The position numbers and the translations under genes were made by a program. Of a stretch of 64,000 nt of DNA, positions 26,664 through 35,309 are shown in pieces. The stretch is from Alkalicoccus halolimnae (GTDB lineage: Bacteria; Bacillota; Bacilli; Bacillales; Salisediminibacteriaceae). The notes under the pieces were generated by a model. The model saw only the letters and a program-made list of their open reading frames with translations. It did not search any database and had not been told where the DNA came from. The DNA lies in the NCBI RefSeq assembly GCF_008014775.2, contig NZ_CP144914.1, positions 558,001-622,000 of the forward strand, in the 5' to 3' direction. Each line of letters begins with the position of its first letter. Position 1 is the first letter of the stretch.

Positions 26664-27911
26664 ATGAGCAGTGAAATCAATTCCTGGAAAAATCCCGCCA
26701 AACTTTTGACTTCAATTGGTATCGCCGGTATCGGAGATTTTATTTATTTAGTCGTTATTAATATCCTCGTTTTTCAAATGACCGGATCTGCCGCAGCTGT
26801 CGCGGGTTTATGGATAATCGGCCCGGCAGTGAACATTCTCACCAAATTCTGGACGGGAAGTTTTATTGATTACCGAAGCAAAAGAAAAGTCATGATCGGC
26901 ACGTACTGGATGCGGGCACTGGGAATTGCTCTGCTTCCTCTGGCTCCGAATATTTTAATGATTTATGCGATACTTGTTTTTTTGAGCGGAGCAAAAGCCT
27001 TTTTCGGGCCCTCATCCATGACGTATACGACGATGCTGATCCCAAAGGAAAAACGGAAGCGCTTTAACGCGATTCGTTCCTTCACCTTTTCCGGAGCTTT
27101 TATTATCGGTCCTGCTGCAGGAGGAGCACTTTTACTTATCACCTCAATGGAGGTTACGCTTTGGCTGAACGCAGCTCTGTTTATTACAGCAGCCTTTTTG
27201 TTAAAACTGCTTCCGGAGAAGGAAAAGATTGTGAAAGAAAATATTCCTGATTTAACGGTCTCTCAGGTGAAAAAAGACTTCACTGCTGTAATTGCCTTTA
27301 TGAAGCATCACCGCTATGTGGTTGGTGTTTATTTCGGATTTATTGTAATTATGGTTTTTACATTTGCGATGGATGCTCAGGAAGTCGTGTTTACACAGGA
27401 CACAATCGGCCTTACGGAAACCGAGTACAGTTACCTGATTAGTATCACCGGCATCGGTTCAGCAGCGGGCGGACTGCTTCTGTCGGTGTTTTCCGCGAAG
27501 TTTCCGCTGCGGTATATGATCGTTATCGGCCTGTTCATGACGGCGGCCGGCTATGTAATTTACGCCTTTTCGTGGTCTTTTTATTCGATTATGACCGGCT
27601 TTCTGCTGCTCGGGTTTTTCCTCGTTTTTTTAAACGCAGGAATGACGACGTTTTATCAAAACAATATTCCTGTTTCTGTAATGGGGAGAGTTACAAGCAT
27701 TATTCAGCTTATGCAGAGTGTTCTCCAGATTGTCATCATTCTCCTTATCGGCATTATCGCCGATCTGGTAAACTTACGAATCACAATCGCTGCTTTATCG
27801 CTGATTATGCTTGCAGCAAGTATTGTTTATCCTTTTATTATATTCAGGAAAGGAAAGGCAGCTCGCTACGAAGAAGAGACTTACAGTGGAGATACAAAAG
27901 CAGTGCTTTAA
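26664..27911 (+). CDS. MFS transporter, 12 TM
   Basis: The 415-residue protein has twelve hydrophobic helices in two halves, with FIDYRSKRKVMIGTYWMRA as the motif A loop between helices 2 and 3 and FLSGAKAFFGPSSMTYTTMLIPKEKRKR in helix 4. This loop pattern is typical of the EntS/MFS_3 group of exporters (macrolides, siderophores). AAAAGGGG lies eight bases before the ATG. The gene is alone between a repeat-rich region and small secreted proteins, so no substrate can be inferred. Confidence 0.87.
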   Translation: MSSEINSWKNPAKLLTSIGIAGIGDFIYLVVINILVFQMTGSAAAVAGLWIIGPAVNILTKFWTGSFIDYRSKRKVMIGTYWMRALGIALLPLAPNILMIYAILVFLSGAKAFFGPSSMTYTTMLIPKEKRKRFNAIRSFTFSGAFIIGPAAGGALLLITSMEVTLWLNAALFITAAFLLKLLPEKEKIVKENIPDLTVSQVKKDFTAVIAFMKHHRYVVGVYFGFIVIMVFTFAMDAQEVVFTQDTIGLTETEYSYLISITGIGSAAGGLLLSVFSAKFPLRYMIVIGLFMTAAGYVIYAFSWSFYSIMTGFLLLGFFLVFLNAGMTTFYQNNIPVSVMGRVTSIIQLMQSVLQIVIILLIGIIADLVNLRITIAALSLIMLAASIVYPFIIFRKGKAARYEEETYSGDTKAVL

Positions 27912-28087
27912 CACGCTGTGCCTCTGCTATTTGTAATTTCAATAAGGAAACCAGTCTGCGTTAAGTTTTTCAGAAACAAAACACCATTCTAAATCAGAGC
28001 CGGATTTACTGGAGAAAGTAAAAATCATTAGCGGATTTACAATTGCCGCTCTTTTAATAAGTTCAGCTCTGAAGGGAGGAAGACTGA

Positions 28088-28576
28088 ATGAAAAAAATAC
28101 TGATGCTTGCTGTTGTGAGTATAGTCGTTATTTCTGCAGGATTTTTTGCTTTCATAAAAACGAATCCTCCACTGGCTGCCGGGTCACTTAGTGCAAGCGG
28201 GGACTACCATACTGTTGTTGCAGTCGTAGGAAACGACGGCTGGAGTGACGTGAAGATCACGAGTGTCTCCGTTAATAATAACGAACAGCCGCAGAAGCAG
28301 AAAATGCAGGTAAGCAACCCTCACCTCGGTTTTGTCATCACCGATACGTTTGACGAAGAGACGGAGGAGTATGGTATTCAAAATGTGGAAGAGGTTACAA
28401 TCCTGCCGGGAACGGAACCATCTGCCCAGCTGGAAAAACTGAATAACGGCACGAGCACAGAAGATGATGAAAGTTATGGACTAACGGTAGTTCATAATGA
28501 GCCGGTACACACTGTTGAACTGACTTATCGTTATTTAGGGTTTTCATTTGAAAAAACGATAGAAACAAACATTTGA
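28088..28576 (+). CDS. Secreted or N-terminally anchored protein, function unknown
   Basis: The 162-residue protein starts with one hydrophobic segment (ILMLAVVSIVVISAGFFAFI) with no clear cleavage site, then a domain rich in beta-strand-like stretches (SASGDYHTVVAVVGNDG, VHTVELTYRYLGFSFEKTIE). AAGGGAGGAAG precedes the ATG. Its neighbour downstream is a lipoprotein on the same strand. Unrecognised. Confidence 0.7.
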   Translation: MKKILMLAVVSIVVISAGFFAFIKTNPPLAAGSLSASGDYHTVVAVVGNDGWSDVKITSVSVNNNEQPQKQKMQVSNPHLGFVITDTFDEETEEYGIQNVEEVTILPGTEPSAQLEKLNNGTSTEDDESYGLTVVHNEPVHTVELTYRYLGFSFEKTIETNI

Positions 28577-28673
28577 TTCAGGCAGTTCAGCGCTGATAAG
28601 TGGGTTGTACAGGAAGAGATGAGGATACGGAAAAATGAAATCAAAGAACATTCACAGAAAGGAGCGCAGTTTG

Positions 28674-29102
28674 ATGAAATATATACTGCTTCTTCTGCCG
28701 GTTCTTCTGCTTGCTGCGTGTCAGGACGAACCGCCGGAGCTGATGATGGAAACAGAACAGAGCCGGGCGGCAGGAATTCTGGAATCCTACTCCTGGTCGT
28801 GGTGGGGCGGAGGCACCGAGCAGTCCGGAAGCCTGCCGACCGAAACGATTCACCTTATGGATGTAGAAGTCGTTACCGCTTCTCCTGGAGAGGAAGCGGA
28901 ACTCTCCTTTGCCGATAACTCATCCTCTGAGATACAGGCAGATAGATGGGAGGAGAATACTCCGGCAGAGCGTCTTGATACCGAAAACGGCAGTCTCCTG
29001 ATGCCTGATGAATCGGGGACTCATCCTGTTGACGTGTATGCCGACCGGCAGGACACCAATAACAGCGCCCACTATACATTTTTAGTCGAAGTGGAGGAGT
29101 GA
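28674..29102 (+). CDS. Small lipoprotein, function unknown
   Basis: The 142-residue product begins MKYILLLLPVLLLAACQDEP, a signal peptide with lipobox LAAC. AAAGGAG lies nine bases before this ATG; the frame is open upstream to 28635 but that start lacks a site and would spoil the signal peptide. The mature part is acidic and includes SYSWSWWGGGTEQSG, a Trp/Gly-rich segment. It may be co-transcribed with the upstream secreted protein. Confidence 0.72.
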   Translation: MKYILLLLPVLLLAACQDEPPELMMETEQSRAAGILESYSWSWWGGGTEQSGSLPTETIHLMDVEVVTASPGEEAELSFADNSSSEIQADRWEENTPAERLDTENGSLLMPDESGTHPVDVYADRQDTNNSAHYTFLVEVEE

Positions 29103-29174
29103 AAGCTTAATTTCGCTGAGGTTATGGAAGAGGGGCAGTGAGGAATAAGGCTGGGGTATGTTAAAAACCGAAAA

Positions 29175-29209
29175 AACAGATTCAGCGAGGGAAATAAGCT
29201 GAATCTGTT
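29175..29209 (-). terminator. Terminator of the minus-strand lipoprotein/small protein operon
   Basis: AACAGATTCAGC and GCTGAATCTGTT form a 12-bp stem; on the minus strand TTTTTTCGG follows. Confidence 0.75.
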
Positions 29210-29255
29210 CTGCCTGCCTTCAGCCGTAATCAACTATTAAATCCGGCTCTTTCTA

Positions 29256-29435
29256 TTATTTATATTCCTTATTATTCAGGCGGGGAATGAAAAAATACCA
29301 CGCGATGAATCCTCCTCCAGCCGTGCCGATTACGTTTGACCACTTTATTTCTTCAAATACAAAGAAGCCAAAGAGAAAACTGATGACTCCAAAAAGTGAT
29401 GCTGCTAAAAGTCCGCTTTTAAGTCTCTGGCCCAT
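29256..29435 (-). CDS. 59-residue two-helix membrane protein
   Basis: The minus-strand frame encodes MGQRLKSGLLAASLFGVISF and continues with a second hydrophobic stretch (NVIGTAGGGFIAWYFFI) ending in RLNNKEYK. CAGGAGG lies before the ATG and the start is 14 bases after the stop of the lipoprotein gene, so the two form an operon ended by the hairpin at 29175. Size and layout suggest a small integral membrane protein; no family is recognised. Confidence 0.65.
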   Translation of the reverse strand: MGQRLKSGLLAASLFGVISFLFGFFVFEEIKWSNVIGTAGGGFIAWYFFIPRLNNKEYK

Positions 29436-29449
29436 GGTCTGCCTCCTGT

Positions 29450-29926
29450 TTAATCATCTAAAGTCACTTCTGTTTCGATCTTTGTTTCGTCTCCAGATCC
29501 AATAACTTCTTCGGGGTTATTTACGTCACCATCTATAATGCTTAATCTCAGCAGGGGCTGTCCTGCAAGAACATAAGTTACCCCGGCTTCTATATCATAA
29601 CTGAAAGATGCTCCTGTTTCACGCTCTCCCGCATTGACACGGATTGATTTCATATCGTCATTAGAAGGTCCTTCAGGATCAGTAATCAACCTTTCACCAT
29701 CCTCATAAAGCGAGATGAAGCCTAATTCATCGCGTGTTTCTGTCCCGGCGAAAACATCGTACTCTGACCGGTTGTCAATAACAAGCCGTGCCTCCAGCTG
29801 TTCATCGACTGTAAACTCCATTCCGTAATAAACTCCGTTTTGTTCTGCCATATGCTCTTCTTCGTAATCAGTGAAGCATCCTGTTAACAACAAAAAGGCT
29901 CCTATAAAAAAGAGTGCGATTTTCAC
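29450..29926 (-). CDS. Lipoprotein, function unknown (GTG start)
   Basis: The 158-residue product has the signal peptide MKIALFFIGAFLLLTGC with lipobox LTGC; the mature acidic domain contains FTVDEQLEARLVIDNRSEYDVF and FSYDIEAGVTYVLAG, which look like immunoglobulin-like beta strands. The start is GTG at 29926, nine bases after AAGGAGG. It is followed closely by the 59-residue membrane protein gene. Known YhfM/BsuPI-like extracellular domains look similar, but I cannot confirm membership. Confidence 0.72.
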   Translation of the reverse strand: MKIALFFIGAFLLLTGCFTDYEEEHMAEQNGVYYGMEFTVDEQLEARLVIDNRSEYDVFAGTETRDELGFISLYEDGERLITDPEGPSNDDMKSIRVNAGERETGASFSYDIEAGVTYVLAGQPLLRLSIIDGDVNNPEEVIGSGDETKIETEVTLDD

Positions 29927-29951
29927 AGCAGGCTTCCTCCTTAAAAAGATT

Positions 29952-30003
29952 CTATTTTTTGAAAGGCTTTGTTAAAGCTTTAACAAAGCCTATTGAAAAA
30001 TAG
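29952..30003. repeat. Perfect 28-bp palindrome of fused repeat ends
   Basis: The half-site AGGCTTTGTTAAAG is followed directly by its reverse complement (29964-29991), and CTATTTTT/AAAAATAG pair again outside it. The half-site is the end sequence of the mosaic repeats, so this looks like two element ends joined with no interior. Confidence 0.75.
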
Positions 30004-30137
30004 TCGTTTATCTGATTGCAGGAATAGAAGTTTTGTTTTCTAATAATCGTATTGATCAGGACTTCTGCAGTAGATTCAATTTCAGCTAAGGGAAGTCCCG
30101 CAATTTTAATGTTTTTATTTAAGGAATATCCTACCAT
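29976..30137 (-). pseudogene. Possible truncated gene running into the palindrome
   Basis: The frame MVGYSLNKNIKIAGLPLAEI continues with ESTAEVLINTIIRKQNFY and SCNQINDYFSIGF, then enters the repeat palindrome, where the last residues are repeat-coded. The text reads like a real protein but no ribosome binding site is close to the ATG. It is probably the remnant of a gene cut by the repeat. Unrecognised. Confidence 0.35.
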
Positions 30138-30477
30138 TTTTGCATTTACTTAACCAACGAAAGCAATCTCCAGTATATAGAGAGGGGGATTTTTCAGAAA
30201 CGGAGAACTTCAATTTTCAAAATGGAAGACTTCCGTATCAGCGCTGAAGTTAATACGATGTTTTAAAAAAGCGGTGAATGAGCAGAACCGGCGAGTAAAA
30301 GAACAGAAATAAGAAAATAGGTACCGCTCCTCGAAGAATAGGCCGGGAGATCTCAAAAGGTTAAGTAAAAAAAGGTATTGGCATGAATACTTTGTCTTTA
30401 CAATACAATAAGCTCGGCATATACTGAAATCAATCAGTAATGCCGTTTTGATTTTACTGAAAAGAGGAGGAGGCAGC

Positions 30478-30615
30478 GTGAAAGACAAGCATGAAAAAGA
30501 GGGAGATTATACAGGCGTAAAAGAAGCTTTTAATGGACTCTTTTTTGGTGTGGGTATGATGATAGCTGCATTTCTTCTGGCGCATTTTTTGTTTGGTATG
30601 CCACTGTTTCAATAG
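30478..30615 (+). CDS. 45-residue single-helix membrane protein
   Basis: The GTG at 30478 follows GAGGAGGAGG. The product starts with a charged segment (MKDKHEKEGDYTGVKEAF) and has one long helix (LFFGVGMMIAAFLLAHFLF). A good terminator follows at 30671, so this is probably a real monocistronic small protein. Unrecognised. Confidence 0.6.
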   Translation: MKDKHEKEGDYTGVKEAFNGLFFGVGMMIAAFLLAHFLFGMPLFQ

Positions 30616-31012
30616 TATCCTGTTTGAAAATGTTAATCAGCGATAATATACAGAGTCTTTTTCCATACAGAAAGCAGATGATTCTAAAAAGAATTATCTG
30701 CTTTTTTGTAATTTATAAGGTGAATGAATTTCATAATATACACCAGCACGGCTGAAAACGAATATTTGATAAGCTTTACGTTTCAGAGAGGCGCTTCTAT
30801 GAGGGCGTGTTTTCCGCTGAATTTCGCGAAAAAATATTCGCAAAAGTAGATCTTCAGACGGCGCTCCATCTTCCGGGCAGCTTCCACATGAAAAAGGGTA
30901 AAAGATCTGTTTGACCTGAAAAAATTGGCGTACCTGGAAACAGAAGAGAGATTAATTTCCATAAAAGAGGGAAGAGAAGCGGTAAAAAGACACATGTGAG
31001 GGGGGCATAGTA
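30616..31012. other. Gene-free stretch
   Basis: Apart from the terminator at 30671, it holds TGAATGAATTTCATAA at about 30721, a match to the end of the second repeat family (31774). The remainder shows no gene. Confidence 0.4.
30671..30707 (+). terminator. Terminator of the 45-residue protein gene
   Basis: AAGCAGATGATTCT and AGAATTATCTGCTT pair around AAAA and are followed by TTTTTG. Confidence 0.8.
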
Positions 31013-31702
31013 ATGAATAAATCAGGATTTTCAATAGCGACAGCTGCAGCGCTTGTTTTAATAGGGGGATGCGGTGGAAACAATGAAGCTGCTGAAGAAG
31101 CGGATTCCGGAGAGGACGTATTGGAGCGCGCCCTTACGCTCATGGAAGAAAGAGACAATTATTTTGAGCAGTCGAGAATCGAAAGTACGGATATGCGGGA
31201 AGGAGAGGAAGAGATGGAAATACGTGAGGTCTCCCGCTGGGTCTTCCCAAGGGACGACGGACACATTCTGGAACGGATCGAACGAACAGAAAACGATGGG
31301 GCAAAAGCCTATGATGTCAGTGTGGAAGAAGGCGAGCGGATGGTTTCCTTTACAGAGGGAGATGACACAGCCGTCGTAACAAACCGGGACTACGGTGGAG
31401 GCATATCCCAGCAGGACATGCTGGAAAACATGTATGAAGGCGGAGAGTTCGAGCTGGAAGGTACGGAAGAGGTAAATGGCAGAGAAGCCTATCACATCAC
31501 CTCGACTGAAGAAACCGATGGCATGACCGACTACTGGTTTGATAAGGAAACGTACTATTTATTGAAAAAAGACGGATCAGATGGCTCCCTTCCCCATGTG
31601 ACAGAGGAAGTAGTGGAATTTGATCTCGATCCGGACTTCGATGAAGAAATGTTCGAGCTGGAGGAAGTGGTTCCGGAGGAGATGGACATAGTCAGAAATT
31701 AA
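31013..31702 (+). CDS. Lipoprotein with LolA-like features
   Basis: The 229-residue acidic lipoprotein has a signal peptide ending LIGGCGG. Its mature part carries FELEGTEEVNGREAYHI and TDYWFDKETYYLLKKDG, a strand pattern seen in LolA/LppX-like sorting proteins and in Bacillus YdcC-type outer-surface lipoproteins. TGAGGGGGG precedes the ATG. It would sit on the outer face of the membrane. Ligand and partner unknown; it is alone. Confidence 0.72.
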   Translation: MNKSGFSIATAAALVLIGGCGGNNEAAEEADSGEDVLERALTLMEERDNYFEQSRIESTDMREGEEEMEIREVSRWVFPRDDGHILERIERTENDGAKAYDVSVEEGERMVSFTEGDDTAVVTNRDYGGGISQQDMLENMYEGGEFELEGTEEVNGREAYHITSTEETDGMTDYWFDKETYYLLKKDGSDGSLPHVTEEVVEFDLDPDFDEEMFELEEVVPEEMDIVRN

Positions 31703-31773
31703 TCAACACAGTTCCCGAGTAAGTTGTTTTATAAAGAGAGAGCACTACGACGGCTTTTTTGCTTTTGCATAAA

Positions 31774-32041
31774 TGAATCAATTTCATAATTTACTTTTCA
31801 AGTTATTTTAACGAACAATTTATCAATTTATAATGAGAATATTCGTATATGAAATCAGTTGATTGAAACGGCAGATGGCGGCTCCGGCGGGATAAAGCGA
31901 AGTCTGGAAATCCATTCTTCCAGTGCTGTACACTGGAAGAATTAGTTGAAGACAAGCCCCGCGGAAAGTGTCCGTCTGAAGTGAAAATCATTCACAATGT
32001 TCGGGAAGTCCTTTCATATAACGACTTATGAAATTGGTTCA
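31774..32041 (+). repeat. Second MITE-like repeat family, complete copy (268 bp)
   Basis: The ends TGAATCAATTTCATAA and TTATGAAATTGGTTCA are inverted repeats. Inside, an inverted pair CTTCCAGTG/CACTGGAAG and the block GAATTAGTTGAAGACAAGCC are shared with the copies near 37085 and 42120. There is no open frame. Confidence 0.65.
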
Positions 32042-32156
32042 AATGGATGAAAAATAAGTTCTATTTAATGTAAAAACGATATAATTTATAAAAAGCGGGT
32101 AAAATAAAGGTATAAATTCCGGCAGAGCAGTTTGAAGGGCGGTGGAGGTGACGAAG

Positions 32157-32354
32157 GTGAATCGTCCGACCCGGCTGACGATGATTTTGACGTTGAGTAT
32201 GCTTTTAGTGCTCGTTGGTGGATATCAGATGGTAACAGAAGTGCTGTCCGAATCCCGGTTTCTTGCTGCCTATACGATGACCGTGGCAGGAAGCATTGGG
32301 GTTATTACAACCATTCATGCGATGACTCTGCCGGAGCGGAAACACCCGGGTTGA
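32157..32354 (+). CDS. Small two-helix membrane protein
   Basis: From the GTG at 32157 the product has 65 residues with helices at about 8-28 and 35-55 (MILTLSMLLVLVGGY, TMTVAGSIGVITTI). GGAGGTG lies six bases before; the frame also opens upstream at 32142 but that GTG overlaps the ribosome binding site. A terminator overlaps the stop codon. Unrecognised. Confidence 0.6.
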   Translation: MNRPTRLTMILTLSMLLVLVGGYQMVTEVLSESRFLAAYTMTVAGSIGVITTIHAMTLPERKHPG

Positions 32355-32388
32355 GGCTGTGCCAATTTCTATTGGACAGCCTCTTTTT
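32353..32388 (+). terminator. Terminator overlapping the stop of the small membrane protein gene
   Basis: GAGGCTGTGCCAAT pairs with ATTGGACAGCCTC (one bulge) and TTTTT follows. Confidence 0.75.
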
Positions 32389-32426
32389 ATCGGGACAGCA
32401 AAGGAAAGCCGCTTCTATCTGCCGGT

Positions 32427-33452
32427 CTAGAGCCGGCGGTGTTTTTTCAAGGCAAGGATGTTCAAAGTTATGAACAGCAGGGAAAAACCTGCGAGGACAG
32501 CGATCTGCATCCAGTGGTCAGCCGGCCCTTCTCCCCGGATCATCACGCCTCTTAACGCTTCGGCTCCATACGTGAGCGGCATGATTTTACCGATGGCGCG
32601 GAGTACGGGATCCATCGTTTCCAGATTGAAAATGCCGGAAAAAAACACTTGAGGGACGATGACGAGCGGGATAAATTGAATCATTTGAAATTCGTTGCCT
32701 GCATACGTGGACAAAAGGGTTCCGAGACTTAAAGCAGCAAGCGCAAGGAGAAGTGTAATGAGGAGAACATGCCGGAAAGAGCCGGCCATAAACATGTCGA
32801 GCACGTAAATCGAATAGGAAACGATAATAATCGATTGCAGCACCGCGAAAATGCCGAATCCCCCAAGATAGCCGGCGATAATTTCCCAGCGTCTTAAAGG
32901 ACTGACAAGGCTTCGTTCCAACGTCCCCTGGATTCGTTCCCGCAAAAAAGAAATTCCTCCAACAAGAAAAACGAAGAAAAAAACGAAAAATCCCACGAGA
33001 ACAGGACCGACGTTATCGAACACATTCAGATCCTCAGATCCGTGGAGGTAAAGAATCTCGGGAGACGCTTCTTCCTGAATCGGATTCATTTCATGAAGTG
33101 TCTCCTGGAGAAGCTGAATAACAGCCCGGTTGGCGGTGGAGTCACTTCCTTCAAGAACGAGGGAAAGTTGAGAATTCTCCCACCCCAGGGCACCGTCCGT
33201 TTCCCCTGCTTCAAGAGCTCTTATAGCTTCCCGGCTGTCCATCGATGTAATACTGGCTTCTTTATTTTCAAGCTCATCGAGAAATTCCTTTGGAGCCTCC
33301 ACCACGGCAATTTCCGGTTCGTAATCTTCAGTATCTAAAACTAGCCACATGAGTGTAATGACGAGAATCGGCGCAAAAAGCATTAGAGCAAGACTCCGCT
33401 TGTCGCGGCGGAACTGCCTGAGAATACGGAAAATAACCGCAGCTGCTTTCAT
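32427..33452 (-). CDS. ABC-2 type transporter permease
   Basis: The 341-residue permease has an N-terminal helix (LALMLFAPILVITLMWLVL), an extracytoplasmic loop of about 120 residues, and five helices between about 150 and 335, the layout of DrrB/YhgE-type ABC-2 exporters. The RERIQGTLERSLVSPLRRWEII segment is the conserved coupling region. The ATPase gene upstream overlaps by ATGA, so the two are translated together. Exported substrate unknown; multidrug or lipid-linked compounds are usual for the family. Confidence 0.88.
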   Translation of the reverse strand: MKAAAVIFRILRQFRRDKRSLALMLFAPILVITLMWLVLDTEDYEPEIAVVEAPKEFLDELENKEASITSMDSREAIRALEAGETDGALGWENSQLSLVLEGSDSTANRAVIQLLQETLHEMNPIQEEASPEILYLHGSEDLNVFDNVGPVLVGFFVFFFVFLVGGISFLRERIQGTLERSLVSPLRRWEIIAGYLGGFGIFAVLQSIIIVSYSIYVLDMFMAGSFRHVLLITLLLALAALSLGTLLSTYAGNEFQMIQFIPLVIVPQVFFSGIFNLETMDPVLRAIGKIMPLTYGAEALRGVMIRGEGPADHWMQIAVLAGFSLLFITLNILALKKHRRL

Positions 33453-34171
33453 GACGGCATCCCTCCGTAATGAAGAAAAACTTCTTCCAGCGTCAGGGCT
33501 TCTATCGAATGTTTAAGGTGCTCCACTGTCCCCTGAACGATCACTCTGCCTTCGCGGAGAAGAGCAAGCTGATCGCACTTTTCGGCCTCGTCCATGACGT
33601 GGGTCGTCACGATGATAGTTTTTCCTTCCTGCGTCAGCCGGTGGAATTCTGTCCATATGGACTCGCGGAGAATAGGATCAATCCCGACGGTCGGTTCATC
33701 AAGGACGAGAATTTCCGGGTCGTGAACGAGAGCGGCAGCGAGGGAGAGCCGGCGTTTCATTCCTCCGGAGAACTTGTTTACCTGCTTATTGGCAGAGCTG
33801 GTGAGGTCGACGGTTTCCAGGCATGTTTTGATACGCGTTTTTGCAGCGGAACGTGTCATCCCGGAAATTGAAGCGAAATATTCCATATTTTCCTGAGCGG
33901 TTAGTTCAGGATAGAGAGCATCAGACTGAGCCATAAAGCCTATTCGCTGCAATTCACTCAGAGAAGGCATTCTCGTCCCCTGAACTATCGACTGGCCGAG
34001 GGTAGGTTTTAGAATCCCCAGAAGCACTTTAATGAGCGTAGTTTTTCCTGATCCGGAAGGACCGAGGAGACCGAAAATAACTCCTGGATCAATGGTGATA
34101 GAGACGTCTATTAATACGTGGAGTCTGCCGAAAGTATGCGAGATATGAGTTAACTTTACTGCTTCATCCAT
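33449..34171 (-). CDS. ABC transporter ATP-binding protein (ABC-2 exporter)
   Basis: The 240-residue ATPase shows Walker A LGPSGSGKTTLIK (about 34-46), signature FSGGMKRRLSL, Walker B EILVLDEPTVGIDP and the H-loop VTTHVMDEAEKCD, all typical of DrrA/CcmA-type subunits. AGAAGGA precedes the ATG. Its stop overlaps the start of the permease. Confidence 0.92.
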   Translation of the reverse strand: MDEAVKLTHISHTFGRLHVLIDVSITIDPGVIFGLLGPSGSGKTTLIKVLLGILKPTLGQSIVQGTRMPSLSELQRIGFMAQSDALYPELTAQENMEYFASISGMTRSAAKTRIKTCLETVDLTSSANKQVNKFSGGMKRRLSLAAALVHDPEILVLDEPTVGIDPILRESIWTEFHRLTQEGKTIIVTTHVMDEAEKCDQLALLREGRVIVQGTVEHLKHSIEALTLEEVFLHYGGMPS

Positions 34172-35309
34172 ATCCAGTCCTTCTTTCTGAAAATATTCCT
34201 TTTAATTTCATTATATTCCAATCAGCTGAAGTTAGGAGGGGCAAAGTACTTATATATGAACGTGGAGCCTGAATATTTCGCTTTTTGCAGAGGAAGACAA
34301 ACATCCCGCTGTACTTACCCGGATTTTGGGTGCTGAATTCTTTTTTTCTTGTCTACCTTGAAATTAAAGTAGATAAGCGGTAAACGGGCGCTTTCGTTTC
34401 CATGAGGACGCTTTCCGGGCGGGACGGCCTCAGCTAATCTCTTCCTTTCTGCGGTCAGAGTGGGTGGATCTTCGGCTCGTCCTCCATCGCCCCGTGTCCT
34501 CTCCAGAGCCCCGTAAAAATAAGGAGTAGAATTTGTCTTGATCCCTATTGAACATCATTTATTCCAACTGTATAGAGGAAAGTCCATTCCTATAGAAGGC
34601 TGTTTTCATCCTTCATGGTGCATGGTTTTTGCATGAGTGGCTCTGTTAAAGCTCCGGGCGCTTACTCGAACTTGGTGGTATGAAGCTATATATTCCAATA
34701 AATCTAAAATGAACTCATTATCTCAAACTGCTCATGCCTTTTACTGCGGCTTTTAAAGGGAAGAAGCAGCCTGTAAATGATAAAGGGCAGGAACGATTCG
34801 CTTTATATGTGTAAAAACCAAGCTCCGAGTTGAAGCGAAGTTTTCTACTTTTATCAACAGCAGACTTTAAAACAGCTTTTCTTAAAGGAAATCGTTTTCA
34901 ACTTGAGCAAAAAAGGGTAGATTTAATAGTGACAGCCAGCCGGAGAAAACAAGCAGAAACCTTTCTAAAACATGGCATTGGAGAGGAAGACTGCCGTTCA
35001 CCTGACTGGGAACTGGAAGATAATTCGTTCGAATCATTCAGGGAGGTTTCATTCTATCTGATAATGAAAGCAATTTTTGCTGGATCTGAAAAGGCTTTCT
35101 TGCTATAAGATTGAATAAATGAAATAATCTGTTTTAGTTCCTTACATAAAGGCTCTGTCAGAAATCTCTTTTGGTGCATGCAGGAGAAAGTTCTCTTCAG
35201 GCCTGCCGGTTCTTCTTTTTTGGGGAACATTCTATCAGCTGTACCGTCTTTTATGGCGTCCTGAACCAGTGTCTAAAAAAATTTTACAACGAAGAAATGG
35301 AGGGTGCAT
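34172..35309. other. 1.1-kb gene-free region made mostly of repeats
   Basis: It contains the inverted mosaic repeat (34365-34665) and a second right end at 34815-34880 (GTTGAAGCGAAGTTTTCTAC, AGACTTTAAAACAGC). GCTGGATCTGAAAA...GCTTTCTT at about 35085 recurs at 42119. The frame at 34830-35108 starts inside the repeat and is not called. Confidence 0.55.
34365..34665 (-). repeat. Mosaic intergenic repeat, inverted long copy
   Basis: Its reverse complement aligns with 25566-25910 through GAGCTTTAACAGAGCC, ATGCACCATGAAGGATGAAAA, CGAGCCGAAGATCCA, GATTAGCTGAGGCCGTCCCG and GGAAACGAAAGCGCCCG. The alignment covers about 300 bases with many substitutions and small gaps. Confidence 0.75.

Noticed and set aside
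30721..30960. Third complete copy of the second repeat family
   Set aside because: Only one end-like sequence is convincing and the interior does not align, so it is mentioned but not called as a copy.
34830..35108. Open frame of 92 codons
   Set aside because: It starts with a TTG inside the right end of the mosaic repeat (GAAGCGAAGTTTTC) and has no ribosome binding site.
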